A stretch of 7,679 bases of DNA from Pseudomonadota bacterium (GCA_023387715.1 JAEWHQ010000317.1:1-7679), one strand, 5' to 3'; positions 1-6,594 are shown, counted from the first letter of the stretch. The notes: a model not told the origin generated them from the letters alone. Numbers and translations: made by a program.

Positions 1-1
1 G

Positions 2-517
2 GTGGAAAATGACGCGCTGATTGATGCAACGCAAGATCAGATTCACGCGCTCTTGAATGAACGCCACAAACGCGAAGACACAATGATTACCAATATGTCT
101 TCCATCCGTGATGCTGTCACCGAAACATCCAACACGCTGACAATCTTCTTAGGTTCGATTGCCGCTATTTCCTTGCTGGTTGGCGGTATCGGCGTGATGA
201 ATATCATGCTGGTGAGCGTGACTGAGCGCACCCGTGAAATCGGCGTACGCATGGCAACAGGTGCCAGACGCAGTGACATCCTGATGCAATTCATCACGGA
301 AGCTCTGGTGGTTTCAAGTATTGGTGGTTTGTTGGGGGTGGTCTTTGGCTTAGGCGTTGCTGCCGCCGCAGAAGCGATGGGGCTGACCATTCAATATAGT
401 CTTGCGCCGGTTATTTTGGCCTTTGGCTCGGCCTTCGCAACGGGTCTGATCTTTGGCTATCTGCCCGCGCGTAAAGCGTCGAGATTACTGCCAGCTGTGG
501 CACTATCAAGTGAATAG
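2..517 (+). CDS. macB: MacB-type ABC transporter permease, C-terminal part (5'-truncated by window edge)
   Basis: This is the last ~171 residues of an inner-membrane ABC exporter of the MacB family, which works with a MacA-type periplasmic adaptor to export macrolides, peptides or other substrates. The ATPase and periplasmic domains lie upstream of the window, and the GTG at base 2 is probably an internal Val codon. Visible are the FtsX-like permease segment with the hallmark '[21 protein letters not shown]' region (about residues 61-81), the following '[14 protein letters not shown]' cytoplasmic loop, and the C-terminal '[11 protein letters not shown]' motif. Hydrophobic segments fall at about 46-70, 100-125 and 132-153. 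It converges on tonB, and its stop codon lies within a terminator hairpin. Family assignment is firm. Substrate is unknown, and a related permease of the same superfamily cannot be excluded without the ATPase domain. Confidence 0.88.
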   Translation: MENDALIDATQDQIHALLNERHKREDTMITNMSSIRDAVTETSNTLTIFLGSIAAISLLVGGIGVMNIMLVSVTERTREIGVRMATGARRSDILMQFITEALVVSSIGGLLGVVFGLGVAAAAEAMGLTIQYSLAPVILAFGSAFATGLIFGYLPARKASRLLPAVALSSE

Positions 518-536
518 TGCCACAGGTTTTTGTTTT
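495..536 (+). terminator. Intrinsic terminator overlapping the macB stop codon
   Basis: A perfect 12-bp inverted repeat (495-506 ctgtggcactat and 514-525 atagtgccacag) with a 7-nt loop is followed by gtttttgtttt (526-536). The stem includes the last codons and the stop codon (515-517) of the MacB-like gene, so coding and termination signals share bases. On the minus strand no T-tract follows the hairpin, so it is better read as the terminator of the rightward gene than of tonB, whose stop is only 14 nt away. Confidence 0.85.
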
Positions 537-538
537 CA

Positions 539-1435
539 TTAGCTACGGCCGGTAAAGCGGATCGGCACGGTAATCGGCATACGCGACTTGGCCATGGCTG
601 CAGGCGGTGCCGGCACGGGTGAAGCACGCTGCACGGTCTGCAATGCCAGCTGGTCAAGCTTAGCATCACCCGATGAACCCGAAACACGAGCCGACAGCAC
701 CTGTCCCGACGGATCAATCACAAAGCTGATATTGACGATGCCTTTGGCACCTGATCCCATACCGCGTGACAAGAAACGACGCTGACGCTCCAAATGCGCC
801 TGCAATTTTGAAACCCACTTATCTGAGCTGATGCCCGGATTACCAGCCGACTGACCATTGCGGTTGGCCGCAAGCTTAGAGCCATCATTGGCGGCCACTG
901 CCGGTGTTGCAGATTTCTTGGCAACCGGTGCTTTTTCAGCCTGCTTAGGCTTTGGTTTTTCAACGCGCTTTACAATTGGCTTTTCTTGTTTTTTCTCAAC
1001 AGGTTTAGGTCGCTCAACCGGCTTTTTAACCGGCAGCGGCACAGCCACTTGCGGTGTCGGTGCTTCCACAACATCAGGAATTACTTCTTCCGGCTCCGGT
1101 TCCGGTTCTGGCGCGACTTCCGGCTCTGGCTCCGGTTCTGGTTCCGGCTCTGCCTCAGCCACTTCCTGCGCACTTTCCGGCTGAATAGCTTCCGCTTCTT
1201 CTTCTGCAACCGGTGCTTCCGGTTCTGGCGCAAATTCAATCATGATCGCCGCTGGCGGCGTACCATCCATCACGTCCTCCGGCTGCATTGAATGCACCGC
1301 ATAGGCTCCTGCCGCATGCGCACATAAAACAATAGCACCAGCACCAACCCAGCGCGCCGTATCCCACCAGCCTGAACGGGTATCGTCCATGGAAACGGGT
1401 CTGATCGGAGGATGTTCAGGCGGTAATTTCGGCAT
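539..1435 (-). CDS. tonB: TonB family energy transducer
   Basis: TonB spans the periplasm and passes proton-motive energy from ExbB-ExbD to TonB-dependent outer-membrane receptors such as siderophore or haem transporters. The 298-residue product has a short cytoplasmic N-terminus, one transmembrane anchor at about 28-48, an acidic Glu-Pro repeat (about 95-117), a Lys-Pro-rich stretch (about 137-170) and a TonB C-terminal domain (about 205-294) ending in 'ITVPIRF'. The acidic-then-basic Pro-rich rod is typical of the periplasm-spanning linker. The ATG shares one base with the exbD stop (TAATG), which points to translational coupling. A second in-frame ATG 15 codons downstream (Met16, before the anchor) is a possible alternative start. 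It is the last gene of the exbB-exbD-tonB operon. Confidence 0.93.
   Translation of the reverse strand: MPKLPPEHPPIRPVSMDDTRSGWWDTARWVGAGAIVLCAHAAGAYAVHSMQPEDVMDGTPPAAIMIEFAPEPEAPVAEEEAEAIQPESAQEVAEAEPEPEPEPEPEVAPEPEPEPEEVIPDVVEAPTPQVAVPLPVKKPVERPKPVEKKQEKPIVKRVEKPKPKQAEKAPVAKKSATPAVAANDGSKLAANRNGQSAGNPGISSDKWVSKLQAHLERQRRFLSRGMGSGAKGIVNISFVIDPSGQVLSARVSGSSGDAKLDQLALQTVQRASPVPAPPAAMAKSRMPITVPIRFTGRS
1085..1153 (-). repeat. tonB: Tandem Glu-Pro codon repeat in tonB
   Basis: Alternating Glu-Pro codons give a degenerate tandem repeat with 6- and 12-nt periodicity (variants of ccggttctggct on the plus strand), encoding residues about 95-117 of TonB. Such repeats form extended periplasm-spanning rods and can vary in copy number by slippage in steps that preserve the frame. 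The opposite strand reads as a Gly-Ser-rich shadow ORF. Confidence 0.75.
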
Positions 1436-1929
1436 TAGTTATTCCCCGATCCGTTAAGAGCAGGAGCAGGTGTTTCACCTGTGGTTTCACTTGGGCCAGC
1501 AGTGTCAGGTGAACCGACAACTTCAAGCCCGACCAGCGCAATTTTCAAATAGCCGTTTTCACGCAGCAAATTCATCACGCGCATCAACTCGCCATAACCA
1601 ACGGCCTTATCAGCACGCAGGAAAATGCGGGTTTCCTTGTTGTTTTCAGACAATCTGTCCAGAAAAATACCAAGGCTTTCGCGAACCACCGGTTCATTGC
1701 CGACATTGAGTGACAGATCGTCTTTCAAGGTTACATAAACCGGAAGATCAGGACGAGGCTGCACGGCTGCATTGGAAGCAGGCAGATCCACATTCACATC
1801 CACGGTTGCCAAGGGTGCGGCAACCATGAAAATAATCAGAAGCACCAGCATCACGTCGATGAAAGGCGTAACGTTGATCTCGTGGTTCAGAGACAGATCG
1901 TCGTCTGCATCGCGTCTTCTACCAGCCAT
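1435..1929 (-). CDS. exbD: TonB-system biopolymer transport protein ExbD
   Basis: ExbD is the single-pass partner of ExbB in the proton-driven TonB motor. The 164-residue product begins MAGRRRDADDD, then has a conserved anchor (about 22-40, 'VTPFIDVMLVLLIIFMV') containing Asp25, the protonatable residue of the family. A periplasmic domain follows (about 41-145), and then a Ser/Thr/Pro/Gly-rich tail (about 146-164). An in-frame ATG 15 codons upstream (1974) would overlap the exbB 3' end. The start at 1929 is preferred because a GGAG ribosome site sits 8 nt upstream and the gap to the exbB stop is then 5 nt. The stop overlaps the tonB ATG by one base. Confidence 0.94.
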   Translation of the reverse strand: MAGRRRDADDDLSLNHEINVTPFIDVMLVLLIIFMVAAPLATVDVNVDLPASNAAVQPRPDLPVYVTLKDDLSLNVGNEPVVRESLGIFLDRLSENNKETRIFLRADKAVGYGELMRVMNLLRENGYLKIALVGLEVVGSPDTAGPSETTGETPAPALNGSGNN

Positions 1930-1934
1930 CAGAC

Positions 1935-3113
1935 TTACTCCGCAGCTGCTGCTGGCTTGGCCATCTGTGCACAACGTTTTGCCAAAGCAAAGTCAATGTC
2001 ACGGCTGACCAGACGTTCAACACCAGCGCCGGCATCAGCCAGAACCTGACGGTAATTAGTGATCGAGCGGGCAAAGACGTTATAGATAACCACCGCAGGA
2101 ATAGCTGCAACAAGGCCGATAGCTGTCGCAAGCAAGGCTTCCGCAATACCAGGCGCCACAACGGCAAGGTTGGTTGTCTGTGATTCCGAGATACTGATGA
2201 AGGAATTCATAATCCCCCAGACAGTCCCAAACAAACCGACAAATGGCGCAACCGAACCAATGGTTGCCAATGCGCCTGTGCCTTTGGACAGTCTGCGACC
2301 GGCAGCCGCTTCAATACGGGACAATCTTGAAGCAACGCGCTCTTTCAAACCTTCGGTACCAGCCAGAACAATGGCAGGACTGCTTGCTTCAACTTCATCC
2401 TGTGCTGCATGTACCAAAATGGCAGCAGGGCTTTTTTCATTCGCCAAAGAACTCACAGCATCAGCCAGCGAGCCCGAATGACCAATGGTTTTCATAGCTT
2501 TTTTCAACTTGCCGCGCGCCACGAAAAGTTCCAGTGACTTGGCAATCCAGATTGTCCAGGTCAGCAGTGAGGCAAGCGCCAAACCAATCATCACGCCTTT
2601 AACAATAGCATCAGCAGCCATAAACATACCAACCGGTGAAAGGTCATGCGGGAGGGTATGATCACGCTCTTGTTCAGCGTCTGCGCCTGTTGATACAGGC
2701 TGGGCAACCGGCTCCTGTGCAGGTGTGGTTGCAGCGGGCGCTGGCTGTTGCGATGCCGGTTCGCTTGCGCTTGACTGTGCAGGCGCGGCTGGCGCTGATT
2801 GTGTTTCTGCTGGCTGCGCAGGCTGCACTGCAGGCTGGCTCGGTGTTTCAACAGGCGCCTGCGTTGGCGCAGTTTGCGCCGGAACACTTGGAGCTTCAGA
2901 TGCAGGAGCCTGTGTGCCTGAGCCTTGCGTAACAGAACCTTGTGTAGCAGAATTGGGCGCAGTTGTTTCAGAATTACCGGATTGAACTGCGCGTTTTTCC
3001 TGCGCAATTGCCTGCCCGCCCATGAGCGGAACAGTTGCAATACCGGCAGCTAACAATACAAAACTAAACTGCTGTATTGCGTTCTTCATGGTTACAGACA
3101 CAGGAACCCTCAT
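1935..3113 (-). CDS. exbB: TonB-system proton channel protein ExbB with long periplasmic N-terminal extension
   Basis: ExbB forms the inner-membrane proton channel and scaffold for ExbD and TonB. From Met1 at 3113 the product is 392 residues: a signal-peptide-like segment (about 9-38, ending 'GGQAIAQ'), an Ala/Pro/Gln/Ser-rich low-complexity linker (about 40-150), and an MotA/TolQ/ExbB core with transmembrane helices at about 171-193, 282-306 and 319-347. The signature '[20 protein letters not shown]' (about 320-339) carries the family's conserved polar TM3 region. E. coli ExbB (about 244 residues) lacks the extension, but alphaproteobacterial ExbB proteins often have one. The start is uncertain: ATG 3113, GTG 3101 (preceded by GAGGG with 5-nt spacing) and ATG 3089 are all in frame, and all keep the signal peptide. 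First gene of the operon, downstream of a putative iron operator. Confidence 0.93.
   Translation of the reverse strand: MRVPVSVTMKNAIQQFSFVLLAAGIATVPLMGGQAIAQEKRAVQSGNSETTAPNSATQGSVTQGSGTQAPASEAPSVPAQTAPTQAPVETPSQPAVQPAQPAETQSAPAAPAQSSASEPASQQPAPAATTPAQEPVAQPVSTGADAEQERDHTLPHDLSPVGMFMAADAIVKGVMIGLALASLLTWTIWIAKSLELFVARGKLKKAMKTIGHSGSLADAVSSLANEKSPAAILVHAAQDEVEASSPAIVLAGTEGLKERVASRLSRIEAAAGRRLSKGTGALATIGSVAPFVGLFGTVWGIMNSFISISESQTTNLAVVAPGIAEALLATAIGLVAAIPAVVIYNVFARSITNYRQVLADAGAGVERLVSRDIDFALAKRCAQMAKPAAAAE
1938..1941 (-). promoter_or_regulatory. exbD: Ribosome binding site deciding the exbD start
   Basis: GGAG on the minus strand lies in the last codons of exbB, 8 nt before the ATG at 1929. 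It favours the shorter ExbD (164 residues) over the in-frame ATG at 1974, which lies inside exbB. Confidence 0.7.
2694..2909 (-). repeat. exbB: Low-complexity Ala/Pro/Gln-rich segment of exbB
   Basis: About 72 codons encode mostly Ala, Pro, Gln, Ser and Thr with irregular PAQ/QPA-type repeats. This is the presumed periplasmic linker between the signal segment and the ExbB core. Overlapping open frames on both strands here are by-products of the composition. Confidence 0.7.
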
Positions 3114-3193
3114 TCATCTTTGCTGATCACTAACAACTGCCTTCTGCCTTGCAAGCAGCCTATAAACATAACCACTCAGACAGAGAATGACCC

Positions 3194-3223
3194 TTAATAG
3201 CCCCCTATAACATGATTATGCAA
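3194..3223 (-). promoter_or_regulatory. Predicted sigma-70-type promoter of exbB-exbD-tonB
   Basis: On the minus strand, TTGCAT (3223-3218) and TATTAA (3199-3194) are separated by 18 nt, resembling -35 and -10 boxes. The -35 lies within the TGA-N9-TCA palindrome. Transcription would start near 3187, leaving about 75 nt of leader before exbB. Confidence 0.4.
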
Positions 3224-3231
3224 GTCATGTT
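3209..3231 (-). promoter_or_regulatory. Putative RirA iron-responsive operator (IRO box) upstream of exbB
   Basis: Perfect 7-bp arms (aacatga at 3209-3215, tcatgtt at 3225-3231) flank a 9-nt spacer, so the core reads TGA-N9-TCA. This is the IRO motif described for the rhizobial iron regulator RirA. It lies about 95 bp before the exbB start and overlaps the predicted -35 of the exbB promoter, where a bound repressor would block transcription in iron-replete cells. Control by RirA is inferred from motif and gene function; no rirA gene is in the window. Confidence 0.6.
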
Positions 3232-3264
3232 TTAAGATTTCACTCGAATTAAAGCTTTAAGAGC

Positions 3265-3290
3265 GGAACTTTTTCACCACTTGGCGCATT
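3265..3290 (+). promoter_or_regulatory. Putative EcfG-dependent promoter of the DUF883/YqjE-like operon
   Basis: GGAAC (3265-3269) is followed after 17 nt by CATT (3287-3290), close to the alphaproteobacterial EcfG consensus GGAAC-N16/17-CGTT and matching the GGAAC-N18/19-TT form given for S. meliloti RpoE2. It lies about 105 bp before the start codon and points at genes whose E. coli counterparts are stationary-phase induced. The rest of the 282-bp intergenic region is AT-rich, and I see no further gene in it. Confidence 0.55.
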
Positions 3291-3382
3291 AACTACAAGA
3301 GCAATAAAACCTCTTATTTCTCATATAGTATATGTTGGCATTCTATCGCCGCATGGTAACAATAATTAGTTCATCATCTTAT

Positions 3383-3387
3383 GGAGG
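3383..3387 (+). promoter_or_regulatory. Ribosome binding site deciding the DUF883 gene start
   Basis: GGAGG lies 8 nt before the ATG at 3396. The ATG at 3381 overlaps this site and has no ribosome site of its own, so 3396 is the likelier start. Confidence 0.75.
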
Positions 3388-3395
3388 CTAGAAAT

Positions 3396-3734
3396 ATGGC
3401 ACGTGCAGCAGATAAGGTCACCCAGAAAATCGAAGAATTGACAGATGTCAGCACGGCTGACCTGCAAGAACAAATTGCGCAGCTCAAGCAAGATATTGCC
3501 AGTATTGCAGCAACGATGTCTCAGCTGGGGCAGCAAAAAATCCGTGATGCTAAGCGCGACGTTTCACAAGCTTACGATGATGCTGTCCAGCATGGTGAAA
3601 CAACCATGAGTGATTTGAAGTCTTGCGCACAAAATATTGAAGATCAGCTGCTGGAAACCGTCCGCGAACGCCCGATTGCTTCATTGGCGACAGCTGTCGG
3701 CGTCGGCTATCTGCTGGCAATTTTGCGTCGCTGA
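3396..3734 (+). CDS. DUF883 family (ElaB/YqjD-like) C-tail-anchored protein
   Basis: The 112-residue product has a charged, helical, probably coiled-coil N-terminal two-thirds (about 5-90) and one C-terminal hydrophobic anchor (about 93-110) preceded by 'VRERPIAS' and ending in 'LRR'. This arrangement is that of the DUF883/ElaB/YqjD family. E. coli YqjD and ElaB are inner-membrane proteins induced in stationary phase and reported to bind ribosomes; whether that holds here is unknown. The next gene begins 2 nt after the stop (TGATCATG) and encodes a YqjE-like protein, mirroring E. coli yqjD-yqjE. A GGAAC-type promoter upstream suggests general-stress control. Start at 3396 is chosen by the GGAGG site. 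Confidence 0.8.
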   Translation: MARAADKVTQKIEELTDVSTADLQEQIAQLKQDIASIAATMSQLGQQKIRDAKRDVSQAYDDAVQHGETTMSDLKSCAQNIEDQLLETVRERPIASLATAVGVGYLLAILRR

Positions 3735-3736
3735 TC

Positions 3737-4174
3737 ATGCTGCGTTTATTATCGCCTATTCTCTCATCCATTTTGAAACAAGAGTTTCATGAAGCCACGC
3801 AACAGGCCAAGCGTGGCGCCATTACCGGCGCTGTCATCGGCATTTTTGTTGTTGTCGGCTTTGTGTTTCTGCTGCTTGCAGGCTTCTTGTACCTGTCAAC
3901 GCTTGTCAGCCAACTGGCCGCAGCCCTCATTATGGCGGGCAGTGCTTTTATCGTGGCACTCATTGCTTGGCTGATCACCAAGAGCATCAATGCAGCGCAG
4001 GAGCGCAAGCGCCGCGAACGCCTTGAAGCAGATAAATCTGCTTTTGTAGCAACCGCTGCCTTGGCAACAATTCCGGCCTTGCTAAAACGTCCGATTTTAG
4101 CCGCAGCCCTGCCTTTAGCAGGTATGGCGCTCGTATCACTGTTGAGTGATAAAAAGCCGGATGACAAAGCATAA
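3737..4174 (+). CDS. YqjE/Holin-X-like (Phage_holin_3_6) membrane protein
   Basis: The 145-residue product has an amphipathic N-terminus, two strong transmembrane helices (about 28-54 and 57-81), a highly charged Lys/Arg/Glu segment (about 84-100) and a moderately hydrophobic C-terminal region (about 102-136) before a charged tail. Size, topology and position directly after a YqjD-like gene fit the YqjE/'Actinobacterial Holin-X' family. Automatic pipelines often call such proteins phage holins, but no phage genes are present and the pairing points to a membrane or stress role. The 2-nt gap from the upstream stop and lack of a clear ribosome site suggest translational coupling. Exact function is unknown. 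Confidence 0.72.
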   Translation: MLRLLSPILSSILKQEFHEATQQAKRGAITGAVIGIFVVVGFVFLLLAGFLYLSTLVSQLAAALIMAGSAFIVALIAWLITKSINAAQERKRRERLEADKSAFVATAALATIPALLKRPILAAALPLAGMALVSLLSDKKPDDKA

Positions 4175-4184
4175 TCATCGCATC

Positions 4185-4221
4185 AAAAAACGCCATGGCG
4201 GATCTTTTCCGGCATGGCGTT
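4185..4221 (-). terminator. Intrinsic terminator of the histidine kinase gene
   Basis: Arms aacgccatg (4189-4197) and catggcgtt (4213-4221) extend inward by three more pairs after one mismatch, with a 7-nt loop. Read on the minus strand the hairpin begins 11 nt after the kinase stop and runs into six T residues (4190-4185). On the plus strand no T-tract follows, so it serves the YqjE-like gene poorly, although that operon may use the same hairpin. Confidence 0.75.
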
Positions 4222-4232
4222 GATGATAAATC

Positions 4233-5642
4233 TTATTCAGCCGGTTCCAATGTGGTGAATTTGATTTCCACCTGCGTACCGTTTTTCATTGCTTCTGAAT
4301 AATGCGGCTTGCCACCATATTGCTGGCTTAATTGCTCCACCACCAGCGCACCAAGCCCCGAGCATTTCTTCTGCCCGTCCCAGCCCGTACCATCATCTTT
4401 GACCGTCAGACAAAATTTGCCATCTTCAGCTGGCTGAAAACTGATATGCACCTCGCCCTTGGCACGATTGATAAAGGCATGTTTCAGCGCATTGGTAACA
4501 AGTTCACCCAAAATAATACCGATCGTAGTCACGTCACGGGCATGAAAACTCTGCGATGAAAAATCAGTTTTAAAATCAACCTTATCATCGACATTGCTGG
4601 CTTCGCGAATATCCTGCACCACAGCATTGAGAAACTCATCAACACGCGCCGTTTCCAGATCCTTGCCCAGCCGTAAGCGACGATGCGCAATCGAAATTGT
4701 ATGAATACGCGCACGCGCCGAATTCAACGCATTGCGTGCATCTTCATTGCCAACCTGACGCAATTGCAAGCTTAACAAAGATGAAACCTGCGCCAATGAA
4801 TTACCAATGCGATGGCTGCTATCTTGCAAAAGCACCTCGACACGGTGGCGTTCCCGCTCAGCAATTTCCCGCTCCTGCTGCAATTCAGCCGTTCGCTGCA
4901 TCACCTTCTGCTCCAGCTCTTCATTCTCCGAGCGCAACACAATATGCCCTTCATTAAGGTGGCGCAATGAACGCTGCAGGCGTCTAAACAGAAGAACAAC
5001 CAGCACCGCTGCTGACAAGAGCGCCAGCATCGATGTCACCGTTAACAACCTGCGCGTATCATCAATGCGCTTGTTACGCTCGGCGAGTTGCACACTTTCA
5101 TCGCTGAGAAAGCGCGAGACCACTTTATCCAACTGTCCTAAAAAAATAGCAACTTCATCGTGGCGGACTCTGTCCAGCGCGGCATCCAGCCGGTTATCCT
5201 TAGCCAGATTAATTGTATAACGCACATTTTCATCAACCCGCCGGACAAACTCGCGAATCTCAGCAACGCGTGCTTTTTTTTGTTCATCTGCTTTGATGAT
5301 GGATGAAATAACATCCAGCGTTTCATCGAGCGAATGGAGTGAGGAGCGATAAGAATCGAGATAGGGTTCTTCGAGTGTCAGCAAATAGCCTTTGCGGCTG
5401 GCTTCCATGTTGATAGCCAGATGGCTGAGCATATCCACCTGCTGCGACAGCTCATAACTATGTTTGATATCATCAATCTGGCGGGTGACACCAATCGTCA
5501 GATAAACAGTACTGATGGCAGAGATCAAAACCAATGCAAGCGAAATGCCAACCGCAGCAACCCGCCATTTTCTTTTAATCTGTTGATGTATATCCGCCGA
5601 TAATACTGAGGTCACAATCCACGCCGAATAATAAAATTTCAC
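4233..5642 (-). CDS. CHASE3 / HisKA_2 sensor histidine kinase of the general stress response locus
   Basis: A 469-residue membrane kinase and candidate phosphodonor for PhyR. A transmembrane helix (about 27-50) precedes an extracytoplasmic helical CHASE3-type sensor region (about 51-196). A second helix (about 199-220) leads into a coiled coil (about 225-270), then a HisKA_2 dimerisation/phosphoacceptor box 'SSHRIGNSLAQVSSLLSLQL' with His277. The HATPase_c domain has an N-box 'GELVTNALKHAF' (about 379-390), G1 'DDGTGWD' (about 416-422) and G2 'GLGALVVEQL' (about 429-438). HisKA_2/HWE kinases are the class that feeds PhyR, and comparable kinases adjoin ecfG in other Rhizobiales. Linkage to PhyR is from context. 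GTG at 5642 is a weakly supported start; GTG 5615 is an alternative, also before the first helix. The 103-nt gap to ecfG shows no clear promoter or terminator, so co-transcription is possible. Confidence 0.9.
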   Translation of the reverse strand: MKFYYSAWIVTSVLSADIHQQIKRKWRVAAVGISLALVLISAISTVYLTIGVTRQIDDIKHSYELSQQVDMLSHLAINMEASRKGYLLTLEEPYLDSYRSSLHSLDETLDVISSIIKADEQKKARVAEIREFVRRVDENVRYTINLAKDNRLDAALDRVRHDEVAIFLGQLDKVVSRFLSDESVQLAERNKRIDDTRRLLTVTSMLALLSAAVLVVLLFRRLQRSLRHLNEGHIVLRSENEELEQKVMQRTAELQQEREIAERERHRVEVLLQDSSHRIGNSLAQVSSLLSLQLRQVGNEDARNALNSARARIHTISIAHRRLRLGKDLETARVDEFLNAVVQDIREASNVDDKVDFKTDFSSQSFHARDVTTIGIILGELVTNALKHAFINRAKGEVHISFQPAEDGKFCLTVKDDGTGWDGQKKCSGLGALVVEQLSQQYGGKPHYSEAMKNGTQVEIKFTTLEPAE

Positions 5643-5745
5643 TCTTCATGCACAAGACCCCACTTACAAAACTTTATCAAGCAGTAAAATTTTAAATTCT
5701 ATATGGACTTGCAGATAAACTCATAACTTCAGATATTTAATCTGT

Positions 5746-6297
5746 TTATGCAAAACTCTTCATAGTGACTTGCGCCGATACTGCATCAGGACCGTAATCA
5801 GCCTGACCTTCCACATCAAGTAATTCTTGCAAACGCATTCTGGCACGCGAGACACGGCTTTTCACAGTACCTACTGCGCACTCACAAATGCTTGCTGCTT
5901 CTTCATAAGAAAAACCGGACGCGCCAATCAGAATGATCGCTTCACGCTGATCATCCGGCAAGAGATTAAGGGCTTTACGGAAATCTTTCATATCCATCGA
6001 GCCATATTGCTCGGCATGAACGGCAAGTTTGTCGCTGAAAACGCCGTCGGTGTCTTGCACCTCACGGCCGCGCTTGCGCATCTGGCTATAAAACTCGTTG
6101 CGAAGAATGGTAAAAAGCCAGGCTTTAATATTGGTGCCGGCTTCAAAGCTATCCTGCTTTGCCCAGGCTTTTAACACCGTATCCTGCACCAAATCATCTG
6201 CTTTATCAGCTTGCCCTATCAACGAAATTGCAAAGGCACGCAAATTGGGTAGCGCTGCCAGAAGGTCTCTTTTGAAAACCGATGCGCTATCACTCAT
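5746..6297 (-). CDS. ecfG: EcfG-type ECF sigma factor of the general stress response
   Basis: A 183-residue group-EcfG sigma factor that directs RNA polymerase to GGAAC-type promoters of the alphaproteobacterial general stress regulon. Region 2 spans about 15-78, including 'ADDLVQDTVLKAW' and 'IKAWLFTILRNEFYS'. Region 4 spans about 105-160, with 'LLPDDQREAIILI' and the helix-turn-helix 'SYEEAASICECAVGTVKSRVSRAR' split over about 130-153. A short C-terminal tail follows. It lies 3 nt after nepR, with GGAGG (6308-6312) 10 nt before the ATG, so sigma factor and anti-sigma factor are co-expressed. An EcfG-type promoter before nepR implies positive autoregulation. Orthologues are called rpoE1 in Brucella and rpoE2 in Sinorhizobium. 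Confidence 0.95.
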   Translation of the reverse strand: MSDSASVFKRDLLAALPNLRAFAISLIGQADKADDLVQDTVLKAWAKQDSFEAGTNIKAWLFTILRNEFYSQMRKRGREVQDTDGVFSDKLAVHAEQYGSMDMKDFRKALNLLPDDQREAIILIGASGFSYEEAASICECAVGTVKSRVSRARMRLQELLDVEGQADYGPDAVSAQVTMKSFA

Positions 6298-6300
6298 GGA

Positions 6301-6528
6301 TTAACTGCCTCCGATATTGTGATTTTCACTCTGCTGCTTTTGTTCGGCAGCATCAAGTTTTTCCAACAAGTCCAGAAATCTGTCCGGAATGGCCTCATCC
6401 TGAATAGAGGCATAGAGCGCACGCAATTTGGTACCAACTTCACAATTGGGGCCTAATTCTTCTGCCGCGCTGATCCGTGTTCCGTTTGCTGTACTATCCA
6501 TGACCTGACTTTTTTTAATTATGGACAT
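6301..6528 (-). CDS. nepR: NepR anti-sigma factor
   Basis: A 75-residue NepR family protein that sequesters EcfG and is itself captured by phosphorylated PhyR, the partner-switch of the general stress response. The diagnostic core 'GTKLRALYASIQDEAIPDRF' plus 'LDLLEKLD' covers about residues 32-59 and corresponds to the two helices that bind either EcfG or PhyR. The N- and C-terminal tails look disordered. ATG 6528 has only a weak ribosome site, and Met10 (6501) is an in-frame alternative that leaves the core intact. First gene of the nepR-ecfG unit, divergent from phyR. Confidence 0.93.
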   Translation of the reverse strand: MSIIKKSQVMDSTANGTRISAAEELGPNCEVGTKLRALYASIQDEAIPDRFLDLLEKLDAAEQKQQSENHNIGGS

Positions 6529-6594
6529 TAACTCTACAATTCCGTGTTACCTTAAAGTTGGGCAAAAATTAAAAAAGCCGCAACATAAAACCTA

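Noticed and set aside
858..1291. Two plus-strand ORFs opposite tonB, one Gly/Ser-rich and one Arg/Phe-rich
   Set aside because: They are antisense reflections of the Glu-Pro and Lys-Pro repeats of TonB, have no ribosome site, and lie entirely within a well-supported gene.
2591..3040. Long open frames on both strands within the exbB linker region
   Set aside because: Low-complexity Ala/Pro/Gln coding opens several frames by composition. The exbB frame has a signal peptide and a recognised domain continuing beyond it.
2880..3110. GGAAC sequences inside exbB (about 2882, 3028 and 3102, plus strand)
   Set aside because: None has a CGTT/CATT-like -10 at 16-17 nt, and they face no gene start at suitable distance.
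3114..3395. Irr-type ICE box in the exbB upstream region
   Set aside because: No TTTAGAA-N-TTCTAAA-like palindrome is visible. Only the TGA-N9-TCA element is supported.
3737..4174. Phage holin or prophage remnant
   Set aside because: The Holin-X-like fold suggests the label, but there are no endolysin, tail, integrase or att-like sequences, and the YqjD-like neighbour gives a better explanation.
5643..5745. EcfG promoter or terminator between ecfG and the kinase gene
   Set aside because: No GGAAC element was found on the minus strand, and the only hairpin (cagat/atctg, 5-bp arms) is short with no T-tract. A weak TAAAAT-type -10 lacks a convincing -35.
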